This document shows positions 1 to 6,861 of a DNA stretch of 24,193 bases, in pieces. The translations under genes were made by a program, and so were the position numbers. Origin of the DNA: JAKRSD01 sp964473995 (GTDB taxonomy: Bacteria; Bacteroidota; Bacteroidia; CAIKAF01). The first letter of the stretch is position 1; each line of letters begins with the position of its first letter. The DNA is taken from positions 1-24,193 of the forward strand of contig CAYYRB010000035.1 in assembly GCA_964473995.1 (NCBI GenBank), in the 5' to 3' direction. A model generated the notes under the pieces. The model did no database searches, was not told the DNA's origin, and worked only from the letters and a program-made list of their open reading frames with translations.

Positions 1-1007
1 AAGGCCATGGCCACATTGTTCCGCTTGGCCATGGAAATCTGGGCCGGCGTGGCGCGGTTTTCATTTTTGAGCACACCGAGCCTCCACACCAGCAACTGGG
101 CTTTGGTAATTTCGGTAATCATCTCGGCCAATTTCTTCTGCTGCAACTGGAAAGAGGCAATCGGTTTGCCGAACTGTTCGCGTTCCATGGCATACCGCAA
201 TGCGGTATCATAACAATCCAAGGCGGCACCAATTGCACCCCAGGATATACCGTAGCGCGCGCTGTTCAGGCAACTGAGCGGCCCTTTCAACCCTTTTACG
301 TTGGGCAGTATATTTTCTTTGGGAACCTTTACGTTGTCGAACAACAACTCGCCGGTGGCGGATGCCCGCAGCGACCATTTATTGTGCGTTTCGGGAGTGG
401 AAAAACCTTCCATGCCACGCTCCACGATGAGCCCCTGAATTTCACCGGCTTCGTTTTTGGCCCATACCACCGCAACGTCGCAGAAGGGCGCATTGGAAAT
501 CCACATTTTCGCGCCGTTCAAAATCACGTGGTCGCCCGCATCCTTAAACCAGGTGGTCATACCGCCCGGATCAGAACCCTGATTGGGCTCGGTAAGTCCG
601 AAACTTCCCATCATCTCACCTTTGGCGAGTTTGGGAAGGTATTTCCGGCGCTGCTCCTCGCTGCCGAATGTGTAAATGGGATACATGACGAGAGAAGACT
701 GTACGGATGCCGTAGAGCGGATGCCGCTGTCGCAGCGCTCCAATTCCTGCATGATGATTCCGTAAGCGATCTGGTCCAAGCCGCTACCGCCATATTCAGC
801 GGGAATGTAGGGACCGAAAGCGCCTACCTCGGCCAGGCCTTTGATTACCTGCCTGGGAAATTCGGAACGCTGGGCGTAATCTTCGATAATGGGCGAAACC
901 TCTTTTTTAATCCAAGAGCGAACGGTTTCACGGATAAGACGGTGCTCATCGGTCAACAATTCCTCGGTGAGGTAATAATCGTGAAATTCAAATTTATCGG
1001 CAGCCAT
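1..1007 (-). CDS. Acyl-CoA dehydrogenase, glutaryl-CoA dehydrogenase-like (3' end outside window)
   Basis: FAD-dependent acyl-CoA dehydrogenase. About 335 N-terminal codons are visible, reading leftwards from ATG at 1007 with no stop before the edge; the family is about 390-400 residues. The FAD/substrate motif GLTEPNQGSDPGG and the block KWSLRASATGELLFDNVKVP followed by CLNSARYGISWG match glutaryl-CoA dehydrogenase better than short-chain acyl-CoA dehydrogenases. That enzyme oxidatively decarboxylates glutaryl-CoA to crotonyl-CoA in lysine and tryptophan breakdown. The catalytic glutamate should lie in the missing C-terminal part, so substrate specificity cannot be checked here. It starts 49 nt after the queA stop on the same strand and may be the last gene of that run. 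Family assignment is firm; the glutaryl-CoA substrate is inferred from motif resemblance. Confidence 0.9.
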   Translation of the reverse strand, partial: MAADKFEFHDYYLTEELLTDEHRLIRETVRSWIKKEVSPIIEDYAQRSEFPRQVIKGLAEVGAFGPYIPAEYGGSGLDQIAYGIIMQELERCDSGIRSTASVQSSLVMYPIYTFGSEEQRRKYLPKLAKGEMMGSFGLTEPNQGSDPGGMTTWFKDAGDHVILNGAKMWISNAPFCDVAVVWAKNEAGEIQGLIVERGMEGFSTPETHNKWSLRASATGELLFDNVKVPKENILPNVKGLKGPLSCLNSARYGISWGAIGAALDCYDTALRYAMEREQFGKPIASFQLQQKKLAEMITEITKAQLLVWRLGVLKNENRATPAQISMAKRNNVAMA

Positions 1008-1056
1008 AATGAAATTGATTTCGTTCTATTGATAACAAGAAAAAGGGACGGGATGT

Positions 1057-2106
1057 TTAAAGAATGAGCATGGCATCGCCGTAGGCAAACAGGCGGTATT
1101 TCTCTTCAATGGCCGTTTTGTAGGCCTTTTCGCATAAATCTACCCCGGCAAAAGCCGCCACCAACATATACAAGGTAGATTCCGGCTGATGAAAATTCAC
1201 CACCATGCAATTGGCTATGCTGAAATCATACGGAGGAAAAATAAACTTGTTTGTCCAACCTTTAAACGGCTTCACATGCCTGTCGGTAGATACGCTGGTT
1301 TCCAATGTTCGCATTACGGAAGTACCTACGGCACATACCTTTTTGCGGGCATCAATGGCTTTATTGATGAGATTGGCAGCGTCCGGGAGAATTTCACATT
1401 CTTCGCTGTCTGTTTTGTGTTTGGTCAGATCTTCCACCTCCACGGGGCGGAAACCGCCCAACCCGAGATGCAGGGTAACCTCAGGAAATTCAACGCCTTT
1501 AATTTCCAATCTTTTCAATAATTCACGGCTGAAATGAAGGCCGGCGGACGGAGCGGTAACGGCTCCCTCCAGTTTGGCAAAATAATTCTGATAGCGCTCG
1601 AAATCCTCCTTATCCGGTTCGCGGGTGATGTAATCGGGCAAATGGGGAACGCCCATTCCGAAAAGTTCTTTTTTAAACTCATCGTGTGTACCGTCGAAGA
1701 GAAAACGCAGCGTACGGCCTCTTGACGTGGTATTATCAATTACCTCGGCCACCAGCATGTCGTTTTCTCCGAAATACAGCTTATTGCCTATACGTATTTT
1801 GCGGGCGGGATCCACCAATACATCCCACAGTTTGCTGTCAGGATCTAATTCGCGAAGCAGAACCACCTGGATTTTGGCTCCCGTCTTTTCTTTATTTCCA
1901 TACAACCGGGCAGGAAAAACTTTGGTGTTATTGAGAATGATGGAATCGCCTTCATCAAAATACTCCAGGATATCCTTGAACATTTTATGCTCAATAATTC
2001 CGGTTTTCCGATGAACAACCATCAACCTGGATTCATCACGGTATTTGGCAGGCCGCTGGGCGACTAAATTTTCAGGGTATTTAAACTTAAAATGGGAAAG
2101 TTTCAT
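1057..2106 (-). CDS. queA: S-adenosylmethionine:tRNA ribosyltransferase-isomerase QueA
   Basis: QueA transfers and isomerises the ribosyl group of S-adenosylmethionine onto 7-aminomethyl-7-deazaguanine in tRNA to give epoxyqueuosine at wobble position 34. The 349-residue length is normal for the family. Family hallmarks are present in order: the N-terminal FKYPENLVAQRP and ILNNTKVFPARL, the central GAVTAPSAGLHFS, and the C-terminal HQPESTLYMLVAAFAG. Translation starts at ATG 2106 and ends with TAA at 1057-1059. It lies downstream of truB, another tRNA-modification gene; the two are separated by an unsized gap. A -7-like box at 2144-2151 suggests queA could also be transcribed from its own promoter with a leader of about 35 nt. 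Confidence 0.97.
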   Translation of the reverse strand: MKLSHFKFKYPENLVAQRPAKYRDESRLMVVHRKTGIIEHKMFKDILEYFDEGDSIILNNTKVFPARLYGNKEKTGAKIQVVLLRELDPDSKLWDVLVDPARKIRIGNKLYFGENDMLVAEVIDNTTSRGRTLRFLFDGTHDEFKKELFGMGVPHLPDYITREPDKEDFERYQNYFAKLEGAVTAPSAGLHFSRELLKRLEIKGVEFPEVTLHLGLGGFRPVEVEDLTKHKTDSEECEILPDAANLINKAIDARKKVCAVGTSVMRTLETSVSTDRHVKPFKGWTNKFIFPPYDFSIANCMVVNFHQPESTLYMLVAAFAGVDLCEKAYKTAIEEKYRLFAYGDAMLIL

Positions 2107-2143
2107 AACGGATTTAATTTATATTTTTTCAAGAATGGGAGCG

Positions 2144-2151
2144 CGAAGCTA
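2144..2151 (-). promoter_or_regulatory. Candidate -7 promoter box for queA (TAGCTTCG)
   Basis: Read on the minus strand, TAGCTTCG differs at one base from the Bacteroidota consensus TAnnTTTG. It ends 37 nt before the queA start. No clear TTG-type -33 element lies at the usual 17-23 nt upstream, and the region further upstream is lost in the N gap. Confidence 0.3.
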
Positions 2152-2179
2152 CACACAAAATGAGGGGTTTACCCTCCAA

Positions 2180-2279
2180 NNNNNNNNNNNNNNNNNNNNN
2201 NNNNNNNNNNNNNNNNNNNNNNNNNNNNNNNNNNNNNNNNNNNNNNNNNNNNNNNNNNNNNNNNNNNNNNNNNNNNNNN
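2180..2279. other. Assembly gap of 100 N (unsized)
   Basis: Exactly 100 N, the conventional placeholder for a gap of unknown length. It removes the C-terminal part of truB. TruB proteins usually need another 55-70 residues beyond the last visible codon, so the real gap is probably longer than 100 bases. Confidence 0.97.
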
Positions 2280-2785
2280 GGGAAGCGGATATCGGTTATC
2301 CGGAAAGACATAATTTCTATTTCCCGCGGCGCCATTTTCACCTCACGGCCTGAGCGGGCGAGATCGTACGCTTTTTTTCCACCCATTTTTATGGCGGAAA
2401 AAGCCGGGGGTATTTGATGGGAAACACCTAGGAATGAACGGGCCGTTTCGTGGATTAATTCAGGGGTAATGTGATCGGTAGGATAATCAGCATCGGGCTC
2501 GGTTTCCAAATCAAAAGATGGTGTAGAGGCGCCTAAGAAAAAAGTGCCGGTGTAGGTTTTGGGAAGCCCCATAAACTGATCGATATTTTTGGTTTCCCGG
2601 CCCGTGCAAATAATGAGCAAACCCGAGGCCAGCGGATCCAGCGTACCGGCATGACCTACTTTGAGTTTCTCGCGCCTGATGCGCTGATAGGCTTTTCGAA
2701 TGGCAAACACGGCACCGAAAGAGGTAATTCCCTTGGGCTTATTGACGAGAAGTACTTTCCCGGCTTTGAGTTCTTCGGATAGCAT
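2280..2785 (-). CDS. truB: tRNA pseudouridine(55) synthase TruB, 3' end lost in gap
   Basis: TruB converts uridine 55 of the tRNA T-loop to pseudouridine. The visible 168 residues start at ATG 2785 and include the catalytic motif GHAGTLDPLASGLL, with Asp50 as nucleophile, and the following TYTGTFFLGASTPSFDLETE and PPAFSAIKMGGKKAYDLAR blocks. The conserved CSKGTYIRSLA region and the C-terminus should lie in the gap. The only reading frame continuing left of the gap (to a stop at 2129) does not resemble a TruB tail, so the true stop is probably inside the gap. The start is 21 nt after the stop of the YyaL-like gene, and an exact TAnnTTTG box lies 4 nt before the ATG. Confidence 0.93.
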
Positions 2786-2789
2786 GGGG

Positions 2790-2797
2790 CAAAAGTA
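2790..2797 (-). promoter_or_regulatory. Candidate -7 box abutting truB start (TACTTTTG)
   Basis: The minus-strand sequence TACTTTTG matches TAnnTTTG exactly and is followed by CCCC and then the truB ATG. If used, transcription would begin at or next to the start codon, giving a leaderless mRNA. No TTG -33 element is evident at normal spacing. Confidence 0.4.
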
Positions 2798-2806
2798 GCG
2801 AATTAG

Positions 2807-4777
2807 CTACAGGAGTTCTTCGGGCATGGAACAGGCCCTGTTTCGGCAGGAATACCTCAGCTTTTTCCCGGTCACCACCCGGTTTCGGAACAAGGCTGAC
2901 TCAGCAGGCGATTCGGTTGCCGCCACGAAACAACCCGTGTGGAATGATGACAGAAAATCAGCCGCATGAAGGAAAACGCCCTCGCCCGTAAACACCTCTT
3001 CACGAAAATCAGTCAGATGTTGAAACAGCATGCCCCAGTTGGAGTGGCCGGGTCCGTAATGCAAAGCATCACCTGTCATCTTGCGGGCCATTTCCAACGC
3101 ACGGGCTTCCCATGCCGGCTTATCGGCCACCCTGCCGAGGATAAACAAATTGAGCGCCATACGGCTGTTTGAGGAAGGTATTACATTATCCTGTATGTCG
3201 TAAGTTTCCGCGGCCAATGCCGGGCTGCCTGCCGACCGGAAACGAAAAAATCCTTTTTCTTCATCCCAGAAATCACGCATCGCATCATCCGTAAGGGATA
3301 CCGCCTTATCCATATATTCCGGCTGAAAAGACACTTCGGCCAGACTTAGGGCAGCGGAAGCCAAAAAAGCGAGGTCTTCCAGAAAGGCGGGAATTTTGGT
3401 TTCCCCAGAAGTGTGCGTGCGATACCAATGACTGTTTTTGCACAAGCGCGCTTCCAAAAAAGCCCAGGTTTCTTTGGCCGACTCCAGGTATCCGCACCGG
3501 CGCGTGTAGCGGTAAGCGTCGCACAGGGCAGAAATCATCAGGGCATTCCATCCCAAAAGAATTTTATCATCCGCACCCGGCCGCACCCGCTTCTCTCTTG
3601 CCTGAAGTAATCCAGACTTTATCCGGGATTTGGTTTCCAACCAGTCAACGGAACTGATTTGATGCCGTTGACAAAAAGTATCATCCTCGTCCTGCCGGAG
3701 CAAAATATATTTCCCGTGTTCCCAAAAACCTTCCGTATTCAAATTGTAATAATCACGGGCCAACTCAAAATCTGCTCCGAGTACTTCCCGGGCCTCCTCC
3801 AATTCCCACACATAAAATTTACCCTCCTCCCCTTCACTGTCTGCATCCAGAGCGGCAATCCATCCGCCCTGCGGATTTTTCAGTTCCCGTTCACAAAATG
3901 CAATGGTTTCATGAACCACTTCAGCAAAAAAAGGATCTTTGAACACGGCATATGCTTCGGCATACAAAGAGATGAGTTGGGCATTGTCGTACAGCATTTT
4001 TTCGAAATGGGGCACTTTCCAATAGCGATCCACGGAGTAACGGGAAAAACCACCGCCAATCTGATCGTAGATGCCGCCAAAAGCCATCATTTTCAAGGTA
4101 AAATTCACATGGTTCAACACCTCTGAATCACCCGATATTTGCCCATACCGCAACAGAAATTGATAGTTGTTGGGCAGGGGAAATTTGGGTTCCTTGTCGG
4201 GTCCGCCAAATGTGCGGTCAAATCCCCTCTTCCATTTTTCCACCATTTTACGGGGAATATCCGCAAACGGTTCATCGGAAATTCGGGTAACGGCAGCCCC
4301 CTCGTGCATGGCTTGGTGAAGTTTTTGGGCATACTCCTCCATTTTCGGCCGATCATTTTTCCAAAGCAGTACGAGTTGCTCCAACACCTGAATCCATCGC
4401 TGTTTGGGAAAATAGGTTCCCCCGTAAACAGGCCTTCCGTCGGGCAGAAGAATGCAATTGAGGGGCCAACCGCCCGAGCCGGTCATTAACTGAAGCGCCT
4501 GCATGTATACGTGATCTACATCGGGTCTTTCTTCCCGATCCACCTTAATGTTGATGAAATGCTCATTCATCATGGCAGCGCAGGCTTGATCTTCAAACAC
4601 CTCGTGCTCCATGACATGGCACCAGTGGCACGCGGAGTACCCGATGGAAACTAAAACCAGTTTATCCTCAGCCGCGGCCTGTTTCAAAAAATGCTCATCC
4701 CAGGGCACCCAATGAACGGGATTATTTTTGTGTTGCAGCAGATACGGGCTGGTTTCAAATTGAAGCAGGTTGTCCAT
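2807..4777 (-). CDS. Thioredoxin-domain protein of the YyaL/SPATA20 (DUF255) family
   Basis: A 656-residue protein with normal family length. The N-terminal 160 or so residues form the DsbH-type thioredoxin domain: SPYLLQHKNNPVHW, then C50-H-W-C53, then VDREERPDVDHVYM and GSGGWPLNCILLPDG. The remainder, from about residue 190, has the family's (alpha/alpha) barrel, with KVPHFEKMLYDNAQL and ALDADSEGEEGKFYVW. The C-terminal YSCRNRAC segment is also usual in this family. There is no signal peptide, so it is predicted cytoplasmic. The biochemical role of the family is not well established; a redox or sugar-related function is only inferred from the folds. It lies 9 nt after the hydrolase stop, so the two are almost certainly cotranscribed. 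Confidence 0.93.
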   Translation of the reverse strand: MDNLLQFETSPYLLQHKNNPVHWVPWDEHFLKQAAAEDKLVLVSIGYSACHWCHVMEHEVFEDQACAAMMNEHFINIKVDREERPDVDHVYMQALQLMTGSGGWPLNCILLPDGRPVYGGTYFPKQRWIQVLEQLVLLWKNDRPKMEEYAQKLHQAMHEGAAVTRISDEPFADIPRKMVEKWKRGFDRTFGGPDKEPKFPLPNNYQFLLRYGQISGDSEVLNHVNFTLKMMAFGGIYDQIGGGFSRYSVDRYWKVPHFEKMLYDNAQLISLYAEAYAVFKDPFFAEVVHETIAFCERELKNPQGGWIAALDADSEGEEGKFYVWELEEAREVLGADFELARDYYNLNTEGFWEHGKYILLRQDEDDTFCQRHQISSVDWLETKSRIKSGLLQAREKRVRPGADDKILLGWNALMISALCDAYRYTRRCGYLESAKETWAFLEARLCKNSHWYRTHTSGETKIPAFLEDLAFLASAALSLAEVSFQPEYMDKAVSLTDDAMRDFWDEEKGFFRFRSAGSPALAAETYDIQDNVIPSSNSRMALNLFILGRVADKPAWEARALEMARKMTGDALHYGPGHSNWGMLFQHLTDFREEVFTGEGVFLHAADFLSSFHTGCFVAATESPAESALFRNRVVTGKKLRYSCRNRACSMPEELL

Positions 4778-4786
4778 AAAAGAAAA

Positions 4787-5677
4787 TTACCGGGAGTATT
4801 TTTGGAGCTGTGTAAGCACTTCCTGAAAGTGATCATGAACCGCATCAGGATGCGTGAGTATGTTGATGTGGTCATAATCATGGCGGTATCCGTTTTCTCG
4901 GGAAAGAACGGTTACGGCTTCAGGGTGACCTATTTCTAAGGCCAGCCGCCTGACATCCTCCGGATGACCGAGCAGTTTATCGTTTTTACCCGTATAGAGA
5001 TGAACGGGAGGAAGCATGAGATTCTTCAATATTTTTCGATAATCGGTTCCGGTTTCGGCGTCTGTCCAACGTTTGGAATACACCCAACGGTTTACCTGAA
5101 AATAAAACCGGGACGGTTCATTGTCGGAGCCCATCTTCAATTTTTTGGCCGGTAGATAACCATACAAAATCGTAAAAAAAGCACCGAGAATACTCCATCC
5201 CAAATCGATGGTGGTGAAACGGGCCCAATTAAAAATGCCGATTCTACGTTTGGTTCCGAAAAAAATAAAGCTGCGAATATTCCACTGTTGATGACAGAGT
5301 GCATAAGCAGAAAGCAACAATACGCCGCCCCAGGAATGGGCTCCAAGATGCAGCGAATCAGCGCCCGTGATGCTTAGCACACGATCCACCAGAAAAGGAA
5401 TCTCTTCGGAAATCGTATCTGTTTGAGAAGCCTTGAATCCTCTGGCAACGGAAGGGGTCGATTCCCCTTTGCCCCTGAGGTCGGCTACAAAAACGTCAAA
5501 CCCCGCATCGGCAAGAAAAGGAGCGTAACCCTTTCCGGATTTACTGAAAAAAACTTTTCCGTTTTCGATCGAGCCATGGATCAACAATACCGGCGGGTAG
5601 GGCGACTGGCCTTTGGAAAACCGATGAAGAGCCAGCTGATGCCGGCCGAAGGAATGCATAATGGTTTGAGGCTTCAC
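4787..5677 (-). CDS. Alpha/beta hydrolase
   Basis: A 296-residue alpha/beta-hydrolase-fold protein. The oxyanion-hole motif LLIHGS is at residues 31-36, followed by DLRGKGES. The nucleophile elbow GAHSWGG places the nucleophile at Ser115, with Asp233 (TGKNDKLLG) and His270 (DYDHINIL) as the likely remaining triad members. A hydrophobic stretch around residues 155-175 is probably part of the cap. There is no signal peptide and the substrate cannot be deduced. The start is taken as GTG 5677 because an in-frame TGA lies a short way upstream and a TATCTTTG box sits 5 nt before it. ATG at 5659 is the alternative. It is the first gene of the leftward run. Confidence 0.88.
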   Translation of the reverse strand: MKPQTIMHSFGRHQLALHRFSKGQSPYPPVLLIHGSIENGKVFFSKSGKGYAPFLADAGFDVFVADLRGKGESTPSVARGFKASQTDTISEEIPFLVDRVLSITGADSLHLGAHSWGGVLLLSAYALCHQQWNIRSFIFFGTKRRIGIFNWARFTTIDLGWSILGAFFTILYGYLPAKKLKMGSDNEPSRFYFQVNRWVYSKRWTDAETGTDYRKILKNLMLPPVHLYTGKNDKLLGHPEDVRRLALEIGHPEAVTVLSRENGYRHDYDHINILTHPDAVHDHFQEVLTQLQKYSR

Positions 5678-5682
5678 GGCGT

Positions 5683-5690
5683 CAAAGATA
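5683..5690 (-). promoter_or_regulatory. Candidate -7 box for the hydrolase operon (TATCTTTG)
   Basis: The minus-strand sequence TATCTTTG is an exact TAnnTTTG match, followed by ACGCC and then the GTG at 5677. The position suggests a leaderless transcript and supports the GTG start. No -33 TTG is seen at standard spacing. Confidence 0.4.
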
Positions 5691-5990
5691 CAGTCGTTTC
5701 GAAAACAGATTTTCTTTCAGATGCCCAACCTGAATCTATATGCCGAATCCTATCTGCGAAGCCTGAATTTCAAAATAAGATTGACCGGTTGGAATCATCA
5801 AGGCACAAAAATGGATGAGTGGAACTCAAAACAATGACGTAGTATGAAAAGGTAGCACGAATATGCAATTTTACACAGGTTTACAAGTAGAAAAAAGGCA
5901 ATAAATGTAAACTATAAGAATACCCATAGTTTATTTTTTCGTCATGAGCGGCGTGCAAATAACTAAAAATCAACAAACTAAACCGAATGT
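5691..5990. other. AT-rich non-coding stretch
   Basis: No credible protein gene is seen on either strand. The only plus-strand frame here overlaps the hydrolase start and looks like a shadow. The stretch lies between the hydrolase start and the candidate small RNA and holds only the small inverted repeats described separately. Confidence 0.6.
5908..5939 (+). repeat. 8-bp inverted repeat followed by T6 (weak terminator-like)
   Basis: TAAACTAT (5908-5915) and its reverse complement ATAGTTTA (5926-5933) flank a 10-nt loop, and TTTTTT follows at 5934-5939. The arm TGTAAAC (5906-5912) overlaps this stem and can instead pair with GTTTACA (5879-5885), so two mutually exclusive hairpins are possible. 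The stems are short and AT-rich, so this is only suggestive of a terminator or attenuator. Confidence 0.25.
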
Positions 5991-6034
5991 TAAAAATCGA
6001 GAAATTTGTCCATGAATTTCTTTTAGAAGCTCTT

Positions 6035-6042
6035 TAACTTTG
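6035..6042 (+). promoter_or_regulatory. Candidate -7 box of the small RNA (TAACTTTG)
   Basis: TAACTTTG is an exact TAnnTTTG match on the plus strand, where no plus-strand protein gene follows until 6862. TTTG at 6005-6008 could be the -33 element, but its spacing of 26 nt is longer than the usual 17-23. The expected transcription start is around 6047-6049. Confidence 0.45.
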
Positions 6043-6046
6043 ACCT

Positions 6047-6143
6047 GTAAGTTTCCAAAAAACAAATAATACTACGCAAAGGGACTTACTAAAGATTAGG
6101 ACTGTCAAACGAGTCTGCCGCCCGGTAGACTCGTTTGGTTTTT
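6047..6143 (+). ncRNA. Candidate free-standing small RNA, about 100 nt
   Basis: The segment runs from the predicted start after the TAACTTTG box to the end of a T-run behind a strong hairpin. At its 5' end GTAAGT (6047-6052) can pair with ACTTAC (6084-6089), extended by CC/GG (6055-6056 with 6081-6082), around an A-rich loop. A linker then leads to the 14-bp terminator stem. It contains no ATG on the plus strand. Both neighbouring protein genes, the hydrolase and efp, are on the minus strand, so neither explains a plus-strand terminator here. I cannot assign it to a known RNA family from memory; Bacteroidota motifs such as Flavo-1 or Bacteroidales-1 are candidates to test. Confidence 0.45.
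6106..6143 (+). terminator. Rho-independent terminator, plus strand
   Basis: CAAACGAGTCT (6106-6116) pairs perfectly with AGACTCGTTTG (6127-6137). The stem continues inward through G-T, C-G and C-G pairs to a 4-nt loop GCCC. TTTTT follows at 6139-6143. On the minus strand no T-run follows the stem, so the polarity is plus, facing away from the nearby hydrolase and towards efp. Confidence 0.7.
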
Positions 6144-6166
6144 AGGCAAAGCTGATTGCCTAAAAA
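6139..6166. repeat. 11-bp inverted repeat next to efp stop
   Basis: TTTTTAGGCAA (6139-6149) and TTGCCTAAAAA (6156-6166) form a perfect 11-bp stem with loop AGCTGA. It starts 8 bases beyond the efp stop and shares the T-run of the preceding terminator hairpin. It could help end efp transcription, although its minus-strand 3' flank has no separate T-run. Confidence 0.45.
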
Positions 6167-6173
6167 GAACTCC

Positions 6174-6740
6174 TTATTTAGCTCTTTCTTTGTATTCTTT
6201 TGTTTTGGTATTCACACGGATGCGTTCACCTTGATTAATGAACAAAGGAACCATCACGCGCGGGCCGTTCTCTACGATGGCCGGTTTCAAAGAACCTCCC
6301 GAAGTATCTCCTTTGATTCCCGGCTCGGTATAGGTTACTTCCACTTCAATCAACTCGGGCAATTCTGCGTAAAGGGGTAACTCCTTTTCTGCATGAAATA
6401 CGATTTCAATTCCTTCCATGCCGTCCTTTAAGAACTCGGGAGAATCTATTAATTCCTCAGAAAGCAATACCTGTTCATAAGTTTGCTGATGCATAAAATT
6501 ATACCCTCCGTCGTCTTTGTACAAAAATTGATGCGGTCTACGCTCAATGGTTTGCACGTTGATAGTCTCGCTGCCGCCGAAAGTATGATCAATTATTTTT
6601 CCCGTGTTGAGACTTTTAAGTTTAGTGCGCACGTTGGAAGCACCTCTGCCCGTTTGAAAACGGAGAAATTCCATCACAACAAATAACTCTTTATTCAATT
6701 CAATACAAAGTCCTCTTTTTAGGTCAGCAACGGTAGCCAT
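6174..6740 (-). CDS. efp: Translation elongation factor P
   Basis: EF-P binds between the P and E sites of stalled ribosomes and promotes peptide bond formation at polyproline stretches. The 188-residue length is normal when started at ATG 6740 (MATVADLKRG). An upstream in-frame ATG at 6821 would add 27 residues unlike any EF-P and is rejected. The KOW-like N-terminal domain, the central domain (ERRPHQFLYKDDGGYNFM) and the C-terminal domain (VTYTEPGIKGDTSGGSLKPA, PLFINQGERIRVNT) are all present. At the tip of the N-terminal loop the sequence is TGRGAS, so residue 32 is arginine where many Bacteroidota EF-Ps have lysine in PGKG. It is monocistronic and divergent from the TonB-dependent receptor. 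Confidence 0.97.
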   Translation of the reverse strand: MATVADLKRGLCIELNKELFVVMEFLRFQTGRGASNVRTKLKSLNTGKIIDHTFGGSETINVQTIERRPHQFLYKDDGGYNFMHQQTYEQVLLSEELIDSPEFLKDGMEGIEIVFHAEKELPLYAELPELIEVEVTYTEPGIKGDTSGGSLKPAIVENGPRVMVPLFINQGERIRVNTKTKEYKERAK

Positions 6741-6785
6741 AATTTGAATTTTACAATGTGGGCGCGAAGTAAGTAGAAATTTTGC

Positions 6786-6799
6786 GGATTTAAAAATCC
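6786..6799. promoter_or_regulatory. Small palindrome in the efp/receptor divergent region
   Basis: GGATTT and AAATCC flank a 2-base AA centre. The site lies 46 bp from the efp start and 62 bp from the receptor start. It could be an operator for a dimeric regulator, but a 6-bp palindrome of this composition can arise by chance. Confidence 0.2.
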
Positions 6800-6848
6800 A
6801 AGACCCGGGACGCAAAAGCAAATAGGCTACTGATGAGGCAAAACTTCC

Positions 6849-6856
6849 TACCTTCG
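6849..6856 (+). promoter_or_regulatory. Candidate -7 box for the TonB-dependent receptor (TACCTTCG)
   Basis: TACCTTCG is one mismatch from TAnnTTTG and lies 5 nt before the receptor ATG at 6862. The geometry repeats that seen at truB and the hydrolase. No -33 TTG lies at standard spacing. Confidence 0.35.
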
Positions 6857-6861
6857 GGTTT

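Noticed and set aside
384..1067. 227-codon open frame on the plus strand
   Set aside because: It is the antisense of the acyl-CoA dehydrogenase, whose minus-strand frame has clear family motifs. The plus-strand translation matches nothing I recognise.
4616..4629. CHWCH segment in the YyaL-like protein as a heme c site
   Set aside because: It fits CxxC-H by letters, but the protein has no signal peptide and the motif is the thioredoxin-like CxxC of the DsbH domain.
6741..6821. 27-residue N-terminal extension of EF-P from ATG 6821
   Set aside because: EF-P begins at the MATVADLKRG start in normal position. The extension is unlike any EF-P and lies in the divergent promoter region.
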